A stretch of DNA of 64,000 nt from Nilaparvata lugens (lineage: Eukaryota > Arthropoda > Insecta > Hemiptera > Delphacidae), in the NCBI RefSeq assembly GCF_014356525.2, contig NC_052505.1, forward strand, positions 18,951,318-19,015,317, given 5' to 3'. Shown here in pieces: positions 46,172 to 56,192 of this stretch (position 1 is the stretch's first letter; the number at the start of each line of letters is the position of its first letter). Below the pieces are notes generated by a model. It was not told where the DNA came from. It made no database searches and saw only the letters and a list, made by a program, of their open reading frames with translations. The position numbers and the translations under genes were made by a program.

Positions 46172-46292
46172 TACAGAGTGGGTGAAAGGTCCGAGAACGG
46201 CTTAATAGATCATACACAAAAATAATCTGATGGTGGTGGTGATTGGGGATATGAGATATTGAGCCATTCTCGGACTTTTCACCCACTCTGTA
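46172..46292. mobile_element. 121-bp MITE with TACAGAGTGGGTGAAA ends
   Basis: The left end TACAGAGTGGGTGAAAGGTC and right end 'ttttcacccactctgta' are inverted repeats that continue inward ('cgagaacggct' with 'agccattctcg'). TA at each tip suggests a Tc1/mariner-type target. It is non-coding. Confidence 0.75.
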
Positions 46293-47049
46293 TTTCACGC
46301 AACATGTGAAGACTTTCATCTTTATGACACTAGCAGTGCTGCAGTGCTGTCATTTTTAGTGTTATCAATTATTCTTGATCTCCAATTATTATGCAGTCTC
46401 CAGTATGCTTTACACAGCAAGGGTCTGTTAATGCACAAATAGATTGAATTAATTTAGTTTCATAGTTCCATGCTGATATTGAAAGTATCAACAACTAACT
46501 GTATTAGTTTTCAATAGAAAAATGATTTGATAAGGCTCTTATATCAAGTATTATTATGCTTAGCGTATGACATATATAGACGCACAGAAATACATAGGTA
46601 GTCAAAGAAAAATCTCTTCATGAGACCGTTGTCAGGTTAATAAAATATTGTAAATATATTAAATTTTGATGTCGAAGTATTAACTAAACTTTGTATCACA
46701 GAATGAATTAATTTGTTTCAATTATTCACTTGGAAATTAATTTATTAATAACAATAAAAAATAGGCCTATGTCCATCCTCGGTAAATTCAGAATCTTTAT
46801 GCAAAAATTCAAGTTAATCACCTCCGTAATTCAGACGTGATGATGCGTCATTCGTGTATTTCCTATCCAGAACATGTAAAAGCCAATTCTTTTCTTCATA
46901 ATATCATAAAGAACTATCTATTCGACTGTATTGGGAACAGAACTTTGATACTGACATTTTTTTTTTTTGATAATGGTTAATGTTGAGGCGTTGAAAATAT
47001 GAAAATGCTATCTTAAAATGTATGAATTCAGGGCTACTTTCTTGTATTT

Positions 47050-47160
47050 ATAAAATAGAGTTATAGTACCCTCTGAAATTAATAAAATAATAGAATAAGA
47101 ATACAAATAATTATAACTACTAGTTTCGGTGATCACACCATCGTCAGGTTATAAAAATAA
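47050..47160 (-). mobile_element. Penelope-like retroelement end with hammerhead-like core
   Basis: On the minus strand the block 47121-47148 reads CCTGACGATGG, then 'tgtgatcaccgaaacta'. This is the same arrangement as the fold-backs at 26911, 27473 and 57946, but only one arm is present. It lies 55-90 bp upstream of the next exon. It is non-coding. Confidence 0.45.
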
Positions 47161-47214
47161 ATTTCAAATTTTTTGATCACCATTTAACACACATTTGTGA
47201 TGGTGTGTCTACAG

Positions 47215-47354
47215 GTGTTCGCAGTGGTGGAGAAGGCTGGCACGATAGTGATGAACGACGGAGAGGAGCTGGACTCGTGGAGTGTGCTCATCAACGGCCA
47301 TGTCGAGGTCGAGCACGCCAATGCGCACATCGAACATCTACATATTGGCGACAG
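47215..47354 (+). CDS. Gef26: PDZ-GEF exon (window exon 5): second cNMP-binding-like domain, beta-roll
   Basis: The 140-bp exon encodes [20 protein letters not shown] and continues through [14 protein letters not shown] to HIGD plus two bases of the next codon. This is the beta-roll start of the second cNMP-like domain; mammalian RAPGEF2 has the same VFAVVE...[11 protein letters not shown] block. The acceptor is TCTACAG (AG 47213-47214) with a weak pyrimidine tract because retroelement sequence lies just upstream; the donor is GTGACA at 47355. It ends in phase 2. The phosphate-binding signature of true cyclic-nucleotide sensors is not visible here, as in other PDZ-GEFs, which are thought not to bind cAMP strongly. 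Confidence 0.95.
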
Positions 47355-48042
47355 GTGACAGCAAATTACCTACTAAATAATTTAGATAAATCACGTCATA
47401 TGCACAGAAAACGTATAAAAATAATTAGGTAATAATTGAAATTTGTGTAATGGGACGATGAGAGAAACTTATACGAGGTGTGGCTATTAAATAACAGGAC
47501 TCATGCTGCAGTGGAACGTGTGCGCATGCGTCAATCAACATTGGCCAACAGCTATTTAGTTTGAGACTTTTTCTTCAAACTAAGGTGGTCTTGAAACTAG
47601 ACACGATTTTGAAGTTAAATTTCAATTATATTTTTGATCAATTTTAATTTCCAAGGCTATTTTAAAGACCGGAACAGGCAATCAAAAAATGCCTATACCG
47701 TGGAAGTCAGAAGAATAGGTCAGACTTAAGTCTTCAGAATGCAGTAAATCTCGTTCCTGTAAACAACTTGGTTGAGTCATAACCTTCATTTACGTTAGTG
47801 TTGTTATTTTGTTCTGCCGGAAAAACGGTTAGCATAAAAAGTTAAAAAATGATTATTTTTTTATCGATCTTCATGGAATTGTGTACTTTCACTGGGTTCC
47901 TGAAGGTCAAACAATTAATCAACATTGCTACCTTGAGGTACTTGATAAACTACGTGAAGGAGTAAGAAAAAACCGACCTGAGATGTGGAAGAACAAATCA
48001 TGGATTTTGCACCAAGACAATGTGCTCATTCCGCATTATCAG

Positions 48043-48545
48043 TGTAAACGGAGGGGGTTGTTTCTTCTCTTCTATAATATTTGCTAAAGTTTACTGCTAT
48101 CAATTCATCTACCGGTATTTGAATCCTCGATTGGTTGGGAGCTTTTAGTGGATTCGTTCATTCAAATGCACAGATTATCATTATCTAATTGTCACCTATT
48201 ATAGCATCTAGCAACTACGAGCCAGGAACTTCAATGAAAAATACTAATAAAATTCAACTTCAGGTTTATTGAAGTCTAAAACGAATTAATATCAGTGTAA
48301 ACGGAGGGGGTTGTTTCTTCTCTTCTATAATATTTGCTAAAGTTTACTGCTATCAATTCATCTACCGGTATTTGAATCCTCGATTGGTTGGGAGCTTTTA
48401 GTGGATTCGTTCATTCAAATGCACAGATTATCATTATCTAATTGTCACCTATTATAGCATCTAGCAACTACTAGCCAGGAACTTCAATGAAAAATACTAA
48501 TAAAATTCAACTTCAGGTTTATTGAAGTCTAAAACGAATTAATAA
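48043..48545. repeat. 253-bp tandem duplication inside the LTR-like element
   Basis: The unit beginning 'tgtaaacggagggggttgtt' occurs at 48043 and again at 48296 with only one or two differences seen, so the duplication is recent. Each unit is preceded by ATCAG. Confidence 0.92.
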
Positions 48546-49362
48546 AAGTCAGGTAACATGTGAAATTTTCAAACAGAACAAAGTTATTCAGCAATCGATT
48601 CAGGTCAAGAAGACATAGGCCTACTCAATTTTTAATCTATACATTTTGGGAACCTGCTAACTTGCTGCATTTGAATTTGGGCCTCAGTCATTCTATGAAA
48701 CTAAATTTTGAGCTCAATAAGAAAAACAACAAAAGTTCGGCACTCACCATTTTAACAATATTCAAACTTGGACTCTTCAGAAACACTCACATACGCTTTA
48801 ATAAAACTCACTATACTTGAACTCACACGCACAAATAATTTTCTGATTCTACTCCTACTAACTATATAAAATTTGGTTTCCTATTCATCTAGATAAAATT
48901 ACTGATAACTGAAAACTTAACAATATTTCTCCCTCTGAATGGGAAATGGGCCCATTCAGAGGACCGAGGCTCGCACACCGTTACATGTTTTCCCAGTTAC
49001 GTCTCAATTCGAACTGTGGCCTTTTCACTAAAAATTATTCCCCCTCCACGAGCGTTGAGCATAACTTCCAGTGGAAAAGCCAAAGCTGCAAAAAGGTCAA
49101 TGCTCGTACAATTTTTAAATACAGTGGCTTTTTCGACATGAAATTGAAACTGCAATTGGAAAATGCACGAAAATTGCTTTAATTTTGACAACTGAGCAAC
49201 AAGTTAGCAAATTCAAACAAGACAGAGTCAATTCTCACACTAAAAACGCAGGGTTCAACAAACAGTAAAATCAAAGTTCATTTCAGTTCAAAAACCTAAA
49301 AAATAATATAAGATACACACAAACAACTTCAATAATACCCACTCAATATTCACACTATTACA
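48043..49362. mobile_element. LTR-like insertion (candidate solo LTR) in the mariner copy
   Basis: The insertion starts TGTAAACGG and ends ATTACA, so it has TG...CA termini. TCAG is found on both sides (48039-48042 and 49363-49366), a 4-bp target duplication. The mariner reading continues correctly across it. Length is 1320 bp with no retroviral-type ORF, as expected for a solo LTR or short non-autonomous element. Its first 253 bp are duplicated in tandem (second unit from 48296). Confidence 0.7.
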
Positions 49363-49589
49363 TCAGATAAGCGGCTCCTGACCAAGTACAGCATCCCGGT
49401 GTTGCCTCGTCAGACCTAGCACCATGTGTCTTTCACCAAGGTGAAATCTGCATTGAAATTTACGAGATTCGAACCTGTAGAAGCTGTTCAAAAGAGAAAT
49501 GTGTGCATTGTAACACATTCGATAAGCTTGACCTGGGAAAGGATTTTCACTCCATATGTCTACATCCCTCTGTCTGTTGCTGTGTGGTT

Positions 49590-50576
49590 TAGCCTTTAGT
49601 CCAAAACTGGGTTTCCTCTCTATTTTTTTATAGACAATAATATGTTGGGAAATTAGTTTTTGCCGTTAATGTTGGTATGGAGTTCTCAGCCCCAGTTGCA
49701 CAAAAACCTGTTAAATTATAAACGTGATTATAGACAATAATATGTTGAAAAATTAGTTTTTGCCGTTTATGTTGTTATGGAGTTCTCAGCCCCAGTTGCA
49801 CAAAAACCTGTTAAATTGTAAACGTGATTATAGACAATAATATGTTGAAAAATTAGTTTTTGCCGTTAATGTTGGTATGGAGTTCTCAGCCCCAGTTGCA
49901 CAAAAACCTGTTAAATTATAAACGTGATTATAGACAATACTATGCTGAAAAATTAACTTTTGCCGTCAATGTTGTTATGGAGTTCTCAGCCCCAGTTGCA
50001 CAAAAACTTCTTCACAGAAAAGCCTTCTCTGATTGGTTCTCATGGCATTAAAACATGATTTAATCATAATTTTAATCGCGATTAAATGCCACAAGAACCA
50101 ATCAGAGAAGACTTCTCCACAGAAAAGCCTTTTCCGATTGGTTCTTGTGGCGTTAAATCATGATTTAATCATAATTTTAATCGCGATTAAATGCCACGAG
50201 AACCAATCAGAGAAGACTCCTTCACGTAAAAGCCTTCTCCGATTGGTCCTTGTGGCGTTAAATCATGATTTAATTATAATTTTAATCGCGATTAAATGCC
50301 ACGAGAACCAATCAGAGAAGTCTTCTTCACAGAAAAGCCTTCTCTGATTGGTTCTCGTGGTATTTAATCATGATTTAATGCTATAAGAACCTGTCAAAGA
50401 AGGCTTTTCCGTGAAGGAGTCATCTCTGATTTGCACTTGTGGCATTTAATCACGATTATAATTTCACAGGTTTTTGTGCAACTGGAGCTGAGAACTCCAT
50501 AACATTAACGGCAAAAAATAATTTTTCAACAAATTATTGTCTATAAAAAATAGAAAGGAAACCCAGTTTTGGAAAA
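49590..50576. mobile_element. Family G MITE with expanded internal tandem repeats
   Basis: The outer arms 'gtccaaaactgggtttcctc' (about 49600) and 'ggaaacccagttttggaaaa' (about 50560) are inverted. Next to the left arm an approximately 107-bp unit ('gttctcagccccagttgcac') repeats four times. The centre has about four copies of a 100-bp unit built from 'accaatcagagaag' and its inverse 'cttctctgattggttct'. The element ends only about 57 bp before the next exon. The ORFs inside are repeat artefacts. Confidence 0.8.
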
Positions 50577-50633
50577 CTTTTGTGCAACCGGGCATAACTG
50601 TGTCGTTTTTCTAATGATATTGATTGTTTACAG

Positions 50634-50850
50634 TTTCGGCATCTTGCCGACAATGGAGAAGCTGTACCATCGGGGGGTGATGAAGACGCGTTGCGACGAT
50701 TGTCAGTTCGTGTGCATCACACAGACCGACTACTACCGCATCCAGAACCAGGGCAAGGAGAACATCAGGCGCCACGAGGAGGGGGGGCAGCTGGTCATGG
50801 TCACCGAACAGCGTGAGGCGCAGGAGGGCAGTCGGCGGGTTGTCATCAGG
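50634..50850 (+). CDS. Gef26: PDZ-GEF exon (window exon 6): second cNMP-like domain, C-terminal half
   Basis: The 217-bp exon completes a serine codon and continues FGILPTMEKLYHRGVMKTRC, DDCQFVCITQTDYYRI and, after a basic/acidic stretch, ends SRRVVIR. RAPGEF2 has the matching block SFGVSPTMDKEYMKGVMRT...DDCQFVCIAQQDYCRI. The acceptor is TGTTTACAG (AG 50632-50633) and the donor GTAAGA at 50851; it ends in phase 0. An inserted MITE ends about 57 bp upstream, so the branch point and pyrimidine tract have little space. The frame stays open past the donor for a few codons, an intronic read-through. Confidence 0.95.
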
Positions 50851-52424
50851 GTAAGAGGGGGCAAACATATCAAATAATGTAAAAAATTGATCATTTTTTG
50901 TGTATTGGAATATGGGCTTGAGTACACTCAGCAATAAATTTTCCATTTTTCGACCTAATTCGACTTAGGATGCATGATTTTTGACCGCCTTGACGAGCCG
51001 AGAAGAAGTGTAGTACGATGAAATCTGAGCACTGAGTCAAAAGTTATAAGTGATTGAAATTTTGATCCCTGAGGTGTCCTTAAGCGCACCTCTCCACTGA
51101 AATGAAGTGCTTCTAACGGGTGATTCTAATAGAACATGATCTTATGAACTTATGTCATTGTGCGAAATATCAATGTGAGGACTATGTAGTTGGTGATGAT
51201 GGTTGAAGCTGAAAATTAGGTGTTTTTCACAATACAAGGACATTGTTTTCAGGTGTACCTGGAAATCTATATGAGATAGAGCGCTCTACCTGATCTCAGA
51301 TTGTAGAGCAAAAAAAAAACACTCCCAGAGGGATTTTGAATGATACATGTAAATGGTAACTATCGGAAGATATTGATGATCAAAAACTAAAATTAATCAA
51401 AATGGATTTTTCTTCAAATATCACTCATTTTTTGAAAAATCATAAGTCAGTACTCATTGGAGATAGAGAGTTCCAAATAATCTCATTTTATTCTGAATTT
51501 TATAATCTAAAAAAAGGCGGGAGAAAATTTTTCTGTCCGATTACTAGATTTGGCAGAAATAGCTGAATTCTATAATCTAAAAATAGGCGGGAGCAAATTT
51601 TTCTGTCCGATTACTAGATTTGGCAGAAATAGCTGAAAACTGGAAAATGAGCCAAAAAAAAGAGGTTTTTGGGCCACCCTGTGTCTAGCACAAGGAAATT
51701 AGTTTTGAACTTATGTACCCAAATAATAATTTAAAAAATCAGAACTACAATATAAATTGCATGCACCAATGTATATAGTGACTGGACTAAGGGAAGTCCG
51801 ATTTCATTAGGCCTCAAATATATCACCTTAACCTACATTTTGATTTGGAGTGTAGTATAAATTTGAGAAGGGACAGTTTTGGGCATAGGCCTGTTGTACC
51901 TTCTCACATAAGTGTAATAATTGAACATGACTGAATAAATAGATAAATCTGCAAACCCGTAGAAATCAATCTGAAAAAAGTACTTGATAGAATTCATTTT
52001 CGGGAAAGCTCAGTTTCTTAAACGTTAACAAAACTGTGGGAGTCGTGAAATTCGAGATAAGTTATTTCAAGATAAGTATTTCTTGATCTCATAATGGATT
52101 ACGGTGTATTTTGTAATTCAAACACTGGCATTTATTATTTATAAAATAGTAATAATATTTATATAATTCAAATTCATTTATTTGCCATAAAATAATACAG
52201 ATTGATAAAATAAATATTCTAACTTAGGCACTACCGGCAAAGAAAACTTGTGCGCCGGCAGTGAGTTCGAACAACTAGGTACAGCAAACATGTCAATAGA
52301 AAGAAAAAGAGCTTATTCAAACCACTAGAATAACTATTAATAAATATTATAATAATAAATATATTATTTCAAACCAATATTTTGAATATTTAATTTTTTA
52401 CAAATATTTTTTTTCTATTATCAG
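50851..52424. other. Intron 6: short tandem duplication and a retroelement tail
   Basis: A unit of about 68 bp ('aggcgggagaaaatttttct... cagaaatagctga') is duplicated at about 51498-51635. Positions 51838-51950 match the (AAATA)n retroelement tail seen at 40268. Nothing else was recognised. Confidence 0.6.
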
Positions 52425-52561
52425 GGGACAGCAGAAAAGCTGATGCTGCAACTAATAGAAGAGAACTCGACGATTGACTCGACTTACGTTGAGGACTTTC
52501 TGCTAACACACCGCACATTCATCGACAACTCAATCTATGTCGCCAACCAACTCCTCAAGTG
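52425..52561 (+). CDS. Gef26: PDZ-GEF exon (window exon 7): RasGEF-N (REM) domain, first half
   Basis: The 137-bp exon encodes GTAEKLMLQLIEENSTIDST, YVEDFLLTHRTFIDN and VANQLLK plus two bases of a tryptophan codon. GTxEKL...VEDFLLTxRTF is the hallmark start of the Ras exchanger motif (REM) found N-terminal of CDC25 domains, which buttresses the catalytic helical hairpin. The acceptor is CTATTATCAG (AG 52423-52424) and the donor GTCAGT at 52562, phase 2. The tryptophan completed by the next exon fits the conserved LLxWF of the family. Confidence 0.95.
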
Positions 52562-52872
52562 GTCAGTACAATAAAAATTAGTCAATTATTTCTTAGTTTG
52601 TTGTGTTGTGCAGAGAAGAAAGATTCAATGCACACTGGATTTACTATGTGCATTGTTGAGTTGCAGATTTCGTTCTTTCATTCTCATCAAAGTTGATAAT
52701 ACAGTAAAAATTATATTCCCCTCCCATGGTGTATGGAAGAAAGAAAATTCTAAGTATAGAGAGTTATCGCATAACTAGAATTGTAGAGGTCCACGGTAAG
52801 CCAGCGTTCGATTCCACTACGAATTATTGATTGTTTTCCAAGGGACCGAGCTTCCACTACAAATTTTAGACT

Positions 52873-53550
52873 AGTAGTTCTGTGAACAGTAGACCGCACG
52901 CAGTATTCTCATCCACAAGTACCCGATTGAAACTATAGACCTTATGGAAATACAGCAATAGACTGGATTCTCCACACATCTGTGTAATCACTTGTCAGCT
53001 GATTTATGATTAATAATTCTATAGTCTGATTTTTACTCTAATATTGGCGTATGAAGGAGGCTCCTTTCTCCTTTTACATTATCCTTGAAATGCAAAATTT
53101 CCAAAAATCTTGTTTAAAGGTCGACGCGCAATTAAAAAAGGAACATACCTGTCAAATTTCATGAAAATCTATTACCGCGTTTTGCCGTAAATGCGCAACA
53201 TATAAATATTTAAACATTCAAACATTTAAACATTAAGTGAAATGCCAAACAGTCGACTTGAATCTTAAGGTGCGTACAGACTGTCGCTCTGCTCCGCAAC
53301 CGAACGTCACTCCAGCAGAGCGATTGATGATCGGCGAGCGGCGAGCAACAGTGGTTCGACCTGGGAACGCGAGAAGATCTAACATCTTCCGTAACGTTCA
53401 TGATGGGTGCGTGGGCGGTGCGACTGTGGTTCGATGGTGGTACGAGGGCGGTACGATGGCGGTACGAGGGAGGAGCGTGCTCGGTGCGGGTTGGAAGCAC
53501 GAATATGTGTACGCAGCTTTAGACCTCACTTCGCTCGGTCAATTACGAAT
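52873..53550. mobile_element. Helitron-like family E, with nested MITE
   Basis: It starts CTAGTAGTTCTGTGAACAG and ends 'cttcgctcggtcaatta'. The interior matches other copies ('attggcgtatgaaggaggct', 'ggtcgacgcgcaat') and is interrupted at 53268-53518 between 'gacttgaatc' and 'gacctcacttcgc'. The uninterrupted order is known from copies 16312 and 29163. Confidence 0.7.
53268..53518. mobile_element. GC-rich PIF/Harbinger-like MITE, TTA target duplication
   Basis: The element starts AGGTGCGTACAGAC and ends 'gtgtacgcagct'. TTA is present on both sides (53265-53267 and 53519-53521), while the undisturbed host element has a single TTA at this point. It is 251 bp and unusually GC-rich for the region. 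It carries inverted pieces such as 'gtgggcggtgcgactgtggttcg' against 'gcgagcaacagtggttcgac' as partial direct repeats. There is no transposase; the ORFs across it are incidental. Confidence 0.85.
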
Positions 53551-53792
53551 AAATAGAGGTCCGAACTGTAGAGATTCTATTGTAATTGATAATTTTCAGC
53601 TTGGGTCTTATTTATCTTTAGAATTGCTTTCTTTTGAAATTTCTACATGCTTTCTTTCTAATTTGACTTCAGGCTCGACATGTAGATGCATTAAAATACT
53701 ATACATGCATGTAACTTGTACCTGAACCACTTCAAATACGTGAACATACTAAAATCAGTAGAATTGATGGTGATGTTGTGAAATCTCTCCAT

Positions 53793-53957
53793 AATAAGAA
53801 AACAAAGATATTGTCAAATTTCACTATAATATTTATTAAAAACTTTGAAACAGTACCATGGTCTGATGATGCGTTGGTAAAAGTGAAACCATGGTACTGT
53901 TTTAAAGTTTTTAATAAATATTATAGTGAAATTTGACAATATCTTTGTTTTCTTATT
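53793..53957. mobile_element. 165-bp near-perfect palindrome
   Basis: Arms of about 70 bp run from 'aataagaaaacaaagatatt' to its inverse at 53957, with 'cagtaccatggt' and 'accatggtactg' next to a loop of 25 bases. The structure resembles the Penelope-like fold-back ends elsewhere in the window. It is non-coding. Confidence 0.75.
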
Positions 53958-54308
53958 ACATGAGCATACGTTTCAAGGAACATTCTTTCGGTAACCTGAA
54001 CGGCTAACTAGAATGTGTAATAGTGTTGTGAAAATCAAACAAAAGATTATGTCCTATGTTAATTAATTTATTTTTCCATCTTTTCTGCAGTTGTGAACAT
54101 AACCTAACCTCTCCCAGCTAGTTTATTAATTCAAATTTGAATTTATTTTTGTACAAATTCATACATGAAATCACATAATATTTACAAGATTGAAATGATC
54201 TATAGTACAAAAGAAATTGAAGCTCAGAAGACTATTTGGGAGCTTGTATTAAGAAGTTGAAAAAATAGAATAACAAGTGAGAAATAATTAAGTGTGTGAG
54301 AATTGAAC

Positions 54309-54583
54309 CATAGAGAAACAATAGCGTAAGTAGATATCCCATGGTATAGGGAATTTATGTCGCAAGTTTTACTGTTATCTCAAGTCGATTACTGTCGATT
54401 ATTGTCAATTTTTACTGTTTTGTTGGGGTGATAGTGTATGAATGGCATAATTTGAGAGACTACCAGCGTCACACAGCTGCATAGGAAAGAACTACGTGAA
54501 CTATCGGCTTGGGATAACAGTAAAAGTTGCGACATAAACGCCCTATACCATGGGATATCTACATATGCTATCGTTTCTCTATG
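54309..54583. mobile_element. Family B MITE with perfect 7-bp target duplication ATTGAAC
   Basis: It is 275 bp from CATAGAGAAACA to GTTTCTCTATG, the same length as copy 36213. ATTGAAC flanks both ends (54302-54308 and 54584-54590). The arms contain 'atcccatggtatagggaatt' and the inverse. It is non-coding. Confidence 0.92.
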
Positions 54584-54589
54584 ATTGAA

Positions 54590-55232
54590 CTAAATTATGA
54601 AACAACCTTATGATGAAATATTAGCTTTAGCTTAACAGGCAAACTTCGTACCGCCAAAAATTCAATGTATCTCATGTCACACTCAACTTTATTTGGTGAA
54701 TTATAAAATTAATTTATTTACAATCAATATTTTCATTTACATCTCAATACGGACTTCCTATGTGCTTAAAACTGCCGTTTCAATACCAGTAAACAATTTT
54801 ATCACAAAGTGATTTGTTTATTACGGCTGTTAAGTTTAGATGCTAAATCATATTATCACAACATGATCTTGATCATGATGATCTTCCCGTTCTACGTTGG
54901 TCGCTCGGCCGACAATTTCGAAAACATAGGTCTGTGAAATGGATTAATATATAATTATTTATAGCCCCCCTATTAAAATTCCTGGTCAGAAACCATCCCC
55001 AATATTTACACAACATATTCCCAAAGTTTCATGCCGTTCTGTCAAGTAGTTTTCGAGTCTATAGGGAACAAACAAGCTAACTAACAAACTAACACACTGA
55101 CATTCATTTTTATATATAGAGAAGAACAAGTACTCACAAAATACTGAATACTCTTCTTGATAATTGTTTTTGTATTGATTGGTATATTCGGTTAAAAATG
55201 GATAATTTATGAATTTGTTGCTGTGTTTGTAG
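54590..55232. other. End of intron 7 with a retroelement-like tail
   Basis: Positions 54985-55125 ('cccaaagtttcatgccgttc', then 'caaacaagctaactaacaaac' and 'attcatttttatatatagag') look like a LINE 3' end. Nothing else was recognised. Confidence 0.45.
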
Positions 55233-55518
55233 GTTCAGCGACGCAGGCTGCCGCGACCGCGTGACTAGGGTGGTGCTGCTGTGGGTGAACAACCACTTCA
55301 CGACATTCGAGACCGACCCGCACATGATGGACTTCCTCGAGCGGTTCGAGGCGCTGCTGGAGGAGGAGAAGATGAACGGACAACAGCAGCTGTTGAACAT
55401 TGCGTGCGCGGCCAAGGCGCGGTCGAGGTGCGTCACGCTGGCTCGCCCCTCGCGCGACGAAGTGTTGCAGTTCGATGTGGTTGGCGGCTATCCTAGCTAT
55501 GGCATTTTTATATCTAGG
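55233..55518 (+). CDS. Gef26: PDZ-GEF exon (window exon 8): REM domain end and start of PDZ domain
   Basis: The 286-bp exon, the longest but one here, completes the tryptophan codon and reads FSDAGCRDRVTRVVLLWVNN HF, then a helical stretch ending the REM domain (MMDFLERFEALLEEEKM), then LLNIACAAKARSR and the first PDZ strands up to YPSYGIFISR. DKVTRVVLLWVNNHF and LLNIACAAKA are strongly conserved in PDZ-GEFs. SYGIFI sits at the carboxylate-binding loop of the PDZ domain, where mammals have GFGIFV. The acceptor is TTTGTAG (AG 55231-55232) and the donor GTGAGT at 55519, phase 0. GC content is near 60% in an AT-rich setting. Confidence 0.96.
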
Positions 55519-55973
55519 GTGAGTTCAGTAGTTTAGTTTCATTTTAGTCAAAAAACACTACAAAATGAAGCAATGATTGGTAGTATTTGACTCGTCAAAA
55601 TTAAAATTCTGAGTGCACTCTCAGAAGTTAGAACAAAATTACAGACAAGGAAACAGAACATACAAAAAATCATGTTTTTGGACTCAGGCGACCTTGAAAC
55701 GTATAGAAAGCATGAAATTGGGGTACCTCAATATTTTTGGGGTGTGTTTGATAGAAGTTTAAACGGAACTAAATCAGATTGTGGTTCGATTTCGAATTTC
55801 AACACTATTTATTTGATCAGAGCATCTACTGATCACAGCCTTCACTGGTGAAGATAGGAGATTTCTTGATTGGTATGTTTTTCTTGTAATGTTTAATGAA
55901 CTCCAATAATCTTTACAAGTGACGATAGGAAAATATTAAGATAGGAAATTGTTTTGATTGGTATGTTTGACAG
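55519..55973. other. Intron 8, short, with a family A fragment
   Basis: At 55686-55735 'accttgaaacgtatagaaag' and 'attggggtacct' match the interior of the family A element in reverse. The rest shows nothing. At 455 bp it is the shortest intron in the window. Confidence 0.6.
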
Positions 55974-56133
55974 GTGGAGAAACGATCGAAAGCAGAAGAG
56001 GTTGGTCTGAAACGAGGAGACCAAATCCTGGAAGTGAACGGTCAGAGCTTCGAACATGTCAGTCAGGCCAGAGCGCTCGAAATACTTCGAGGAACAACGC
56101 ATCTTAGCATCACTGTCAAATCCAATCTTCTAG
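55974..56133 (+). CDS. Gef26: PDZ-GEF exon (window exon 9): PDZ domain core
   Basis: The 160-bp exon encodes [38 protein letters not shown] and [12 protein letters not shown], plus the first base of an alanine codon. [14 protein letters not shown] is the classic PDZ core, followed by the alpha-2 helix that lines the peptide groove and by the last strand (LSITVK). In PDZ-GEFs this domain anchors the exchanger to membrane and junction scaffolds. The acceptor is TTTGACAG (AG 55972-55973) and the donor GTAAGT at 56134, phase 1. Confidence 0.96.
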
Positions 56134-56192
56134 GTAAGTTACAGAACTCAATTCGTCCAATTGTCCCAATTATCTTTGCTGTGATAGTTTTG

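Larger units (their letters stand above)
45546..47214. other. Intron 4: one MITE, one fold-back end
   Basis: It holds a 121-bp MITE (46172-46292) and a retroelement-like end (about 47050-47160). A diverged duplication of 'acaatcatcatttag... aagacataaatatatccaacc' is present near 45580-45660 and 45890-45960. The remainder shows nothing. Confidence 0.5.
47473..49575 (+). pseudogene. mariner transposase, degenerate and split by an LTR-like insertion
   Basis: The left end near 47475 ('cgaggtgtggctattaaata') looks like a mariner terminal repeat. Coding similarity starts near 47860: DLHGIVYFHWVPEGQTINQH, then YLEVLDKLREGVRKNRPEMW and WILHQDN, where the final D is the second catalytic aspartate. 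After a 1.32-kb insertion it resumes at about 49363 with LLTKYSIPVLP, a frameshifted SSDLAPC and TKVKSALKFTRFEPVEAVQK. The first catalytic aspartate segment (FDLHG) is present, but the N-terminal DNA-binding half is degenerate, and there are stops and a frameshift. The right terminal repeat is absent. It is a dead copy on the sense strand of intron 5. Confidence 0.85.

Noticed and set aside
48946..49182. 78-codon ORF.
   Set aside because: It lies inside the LTR-like insertion and shows no gag, pol or other recognisable similarity.
49590..50576. CRISPR-like array of regularly spaced repeats.
   Set aside because: The repeats are 100-107-bp units without unique spacers, lie within inverted ends in a eukaryotic intron, and are transposon-derived.
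53237..53725. 162-codon plus-strand ORF.
   Set aside because: It crosses a Harbinger-like MITE nested in a Helitron-like repeat and its GC-rich middle has no domain.
53850..53900. Hammerhead ribozyme in the 53.8-kb palindrome (CTGATGAT followed by GTGAAACC).
   Set aside because: The bases after GAAA pair directly with those before CTGATGA, leaving no stem III or cleavage site; it is simply the loop of an inverted repeat.
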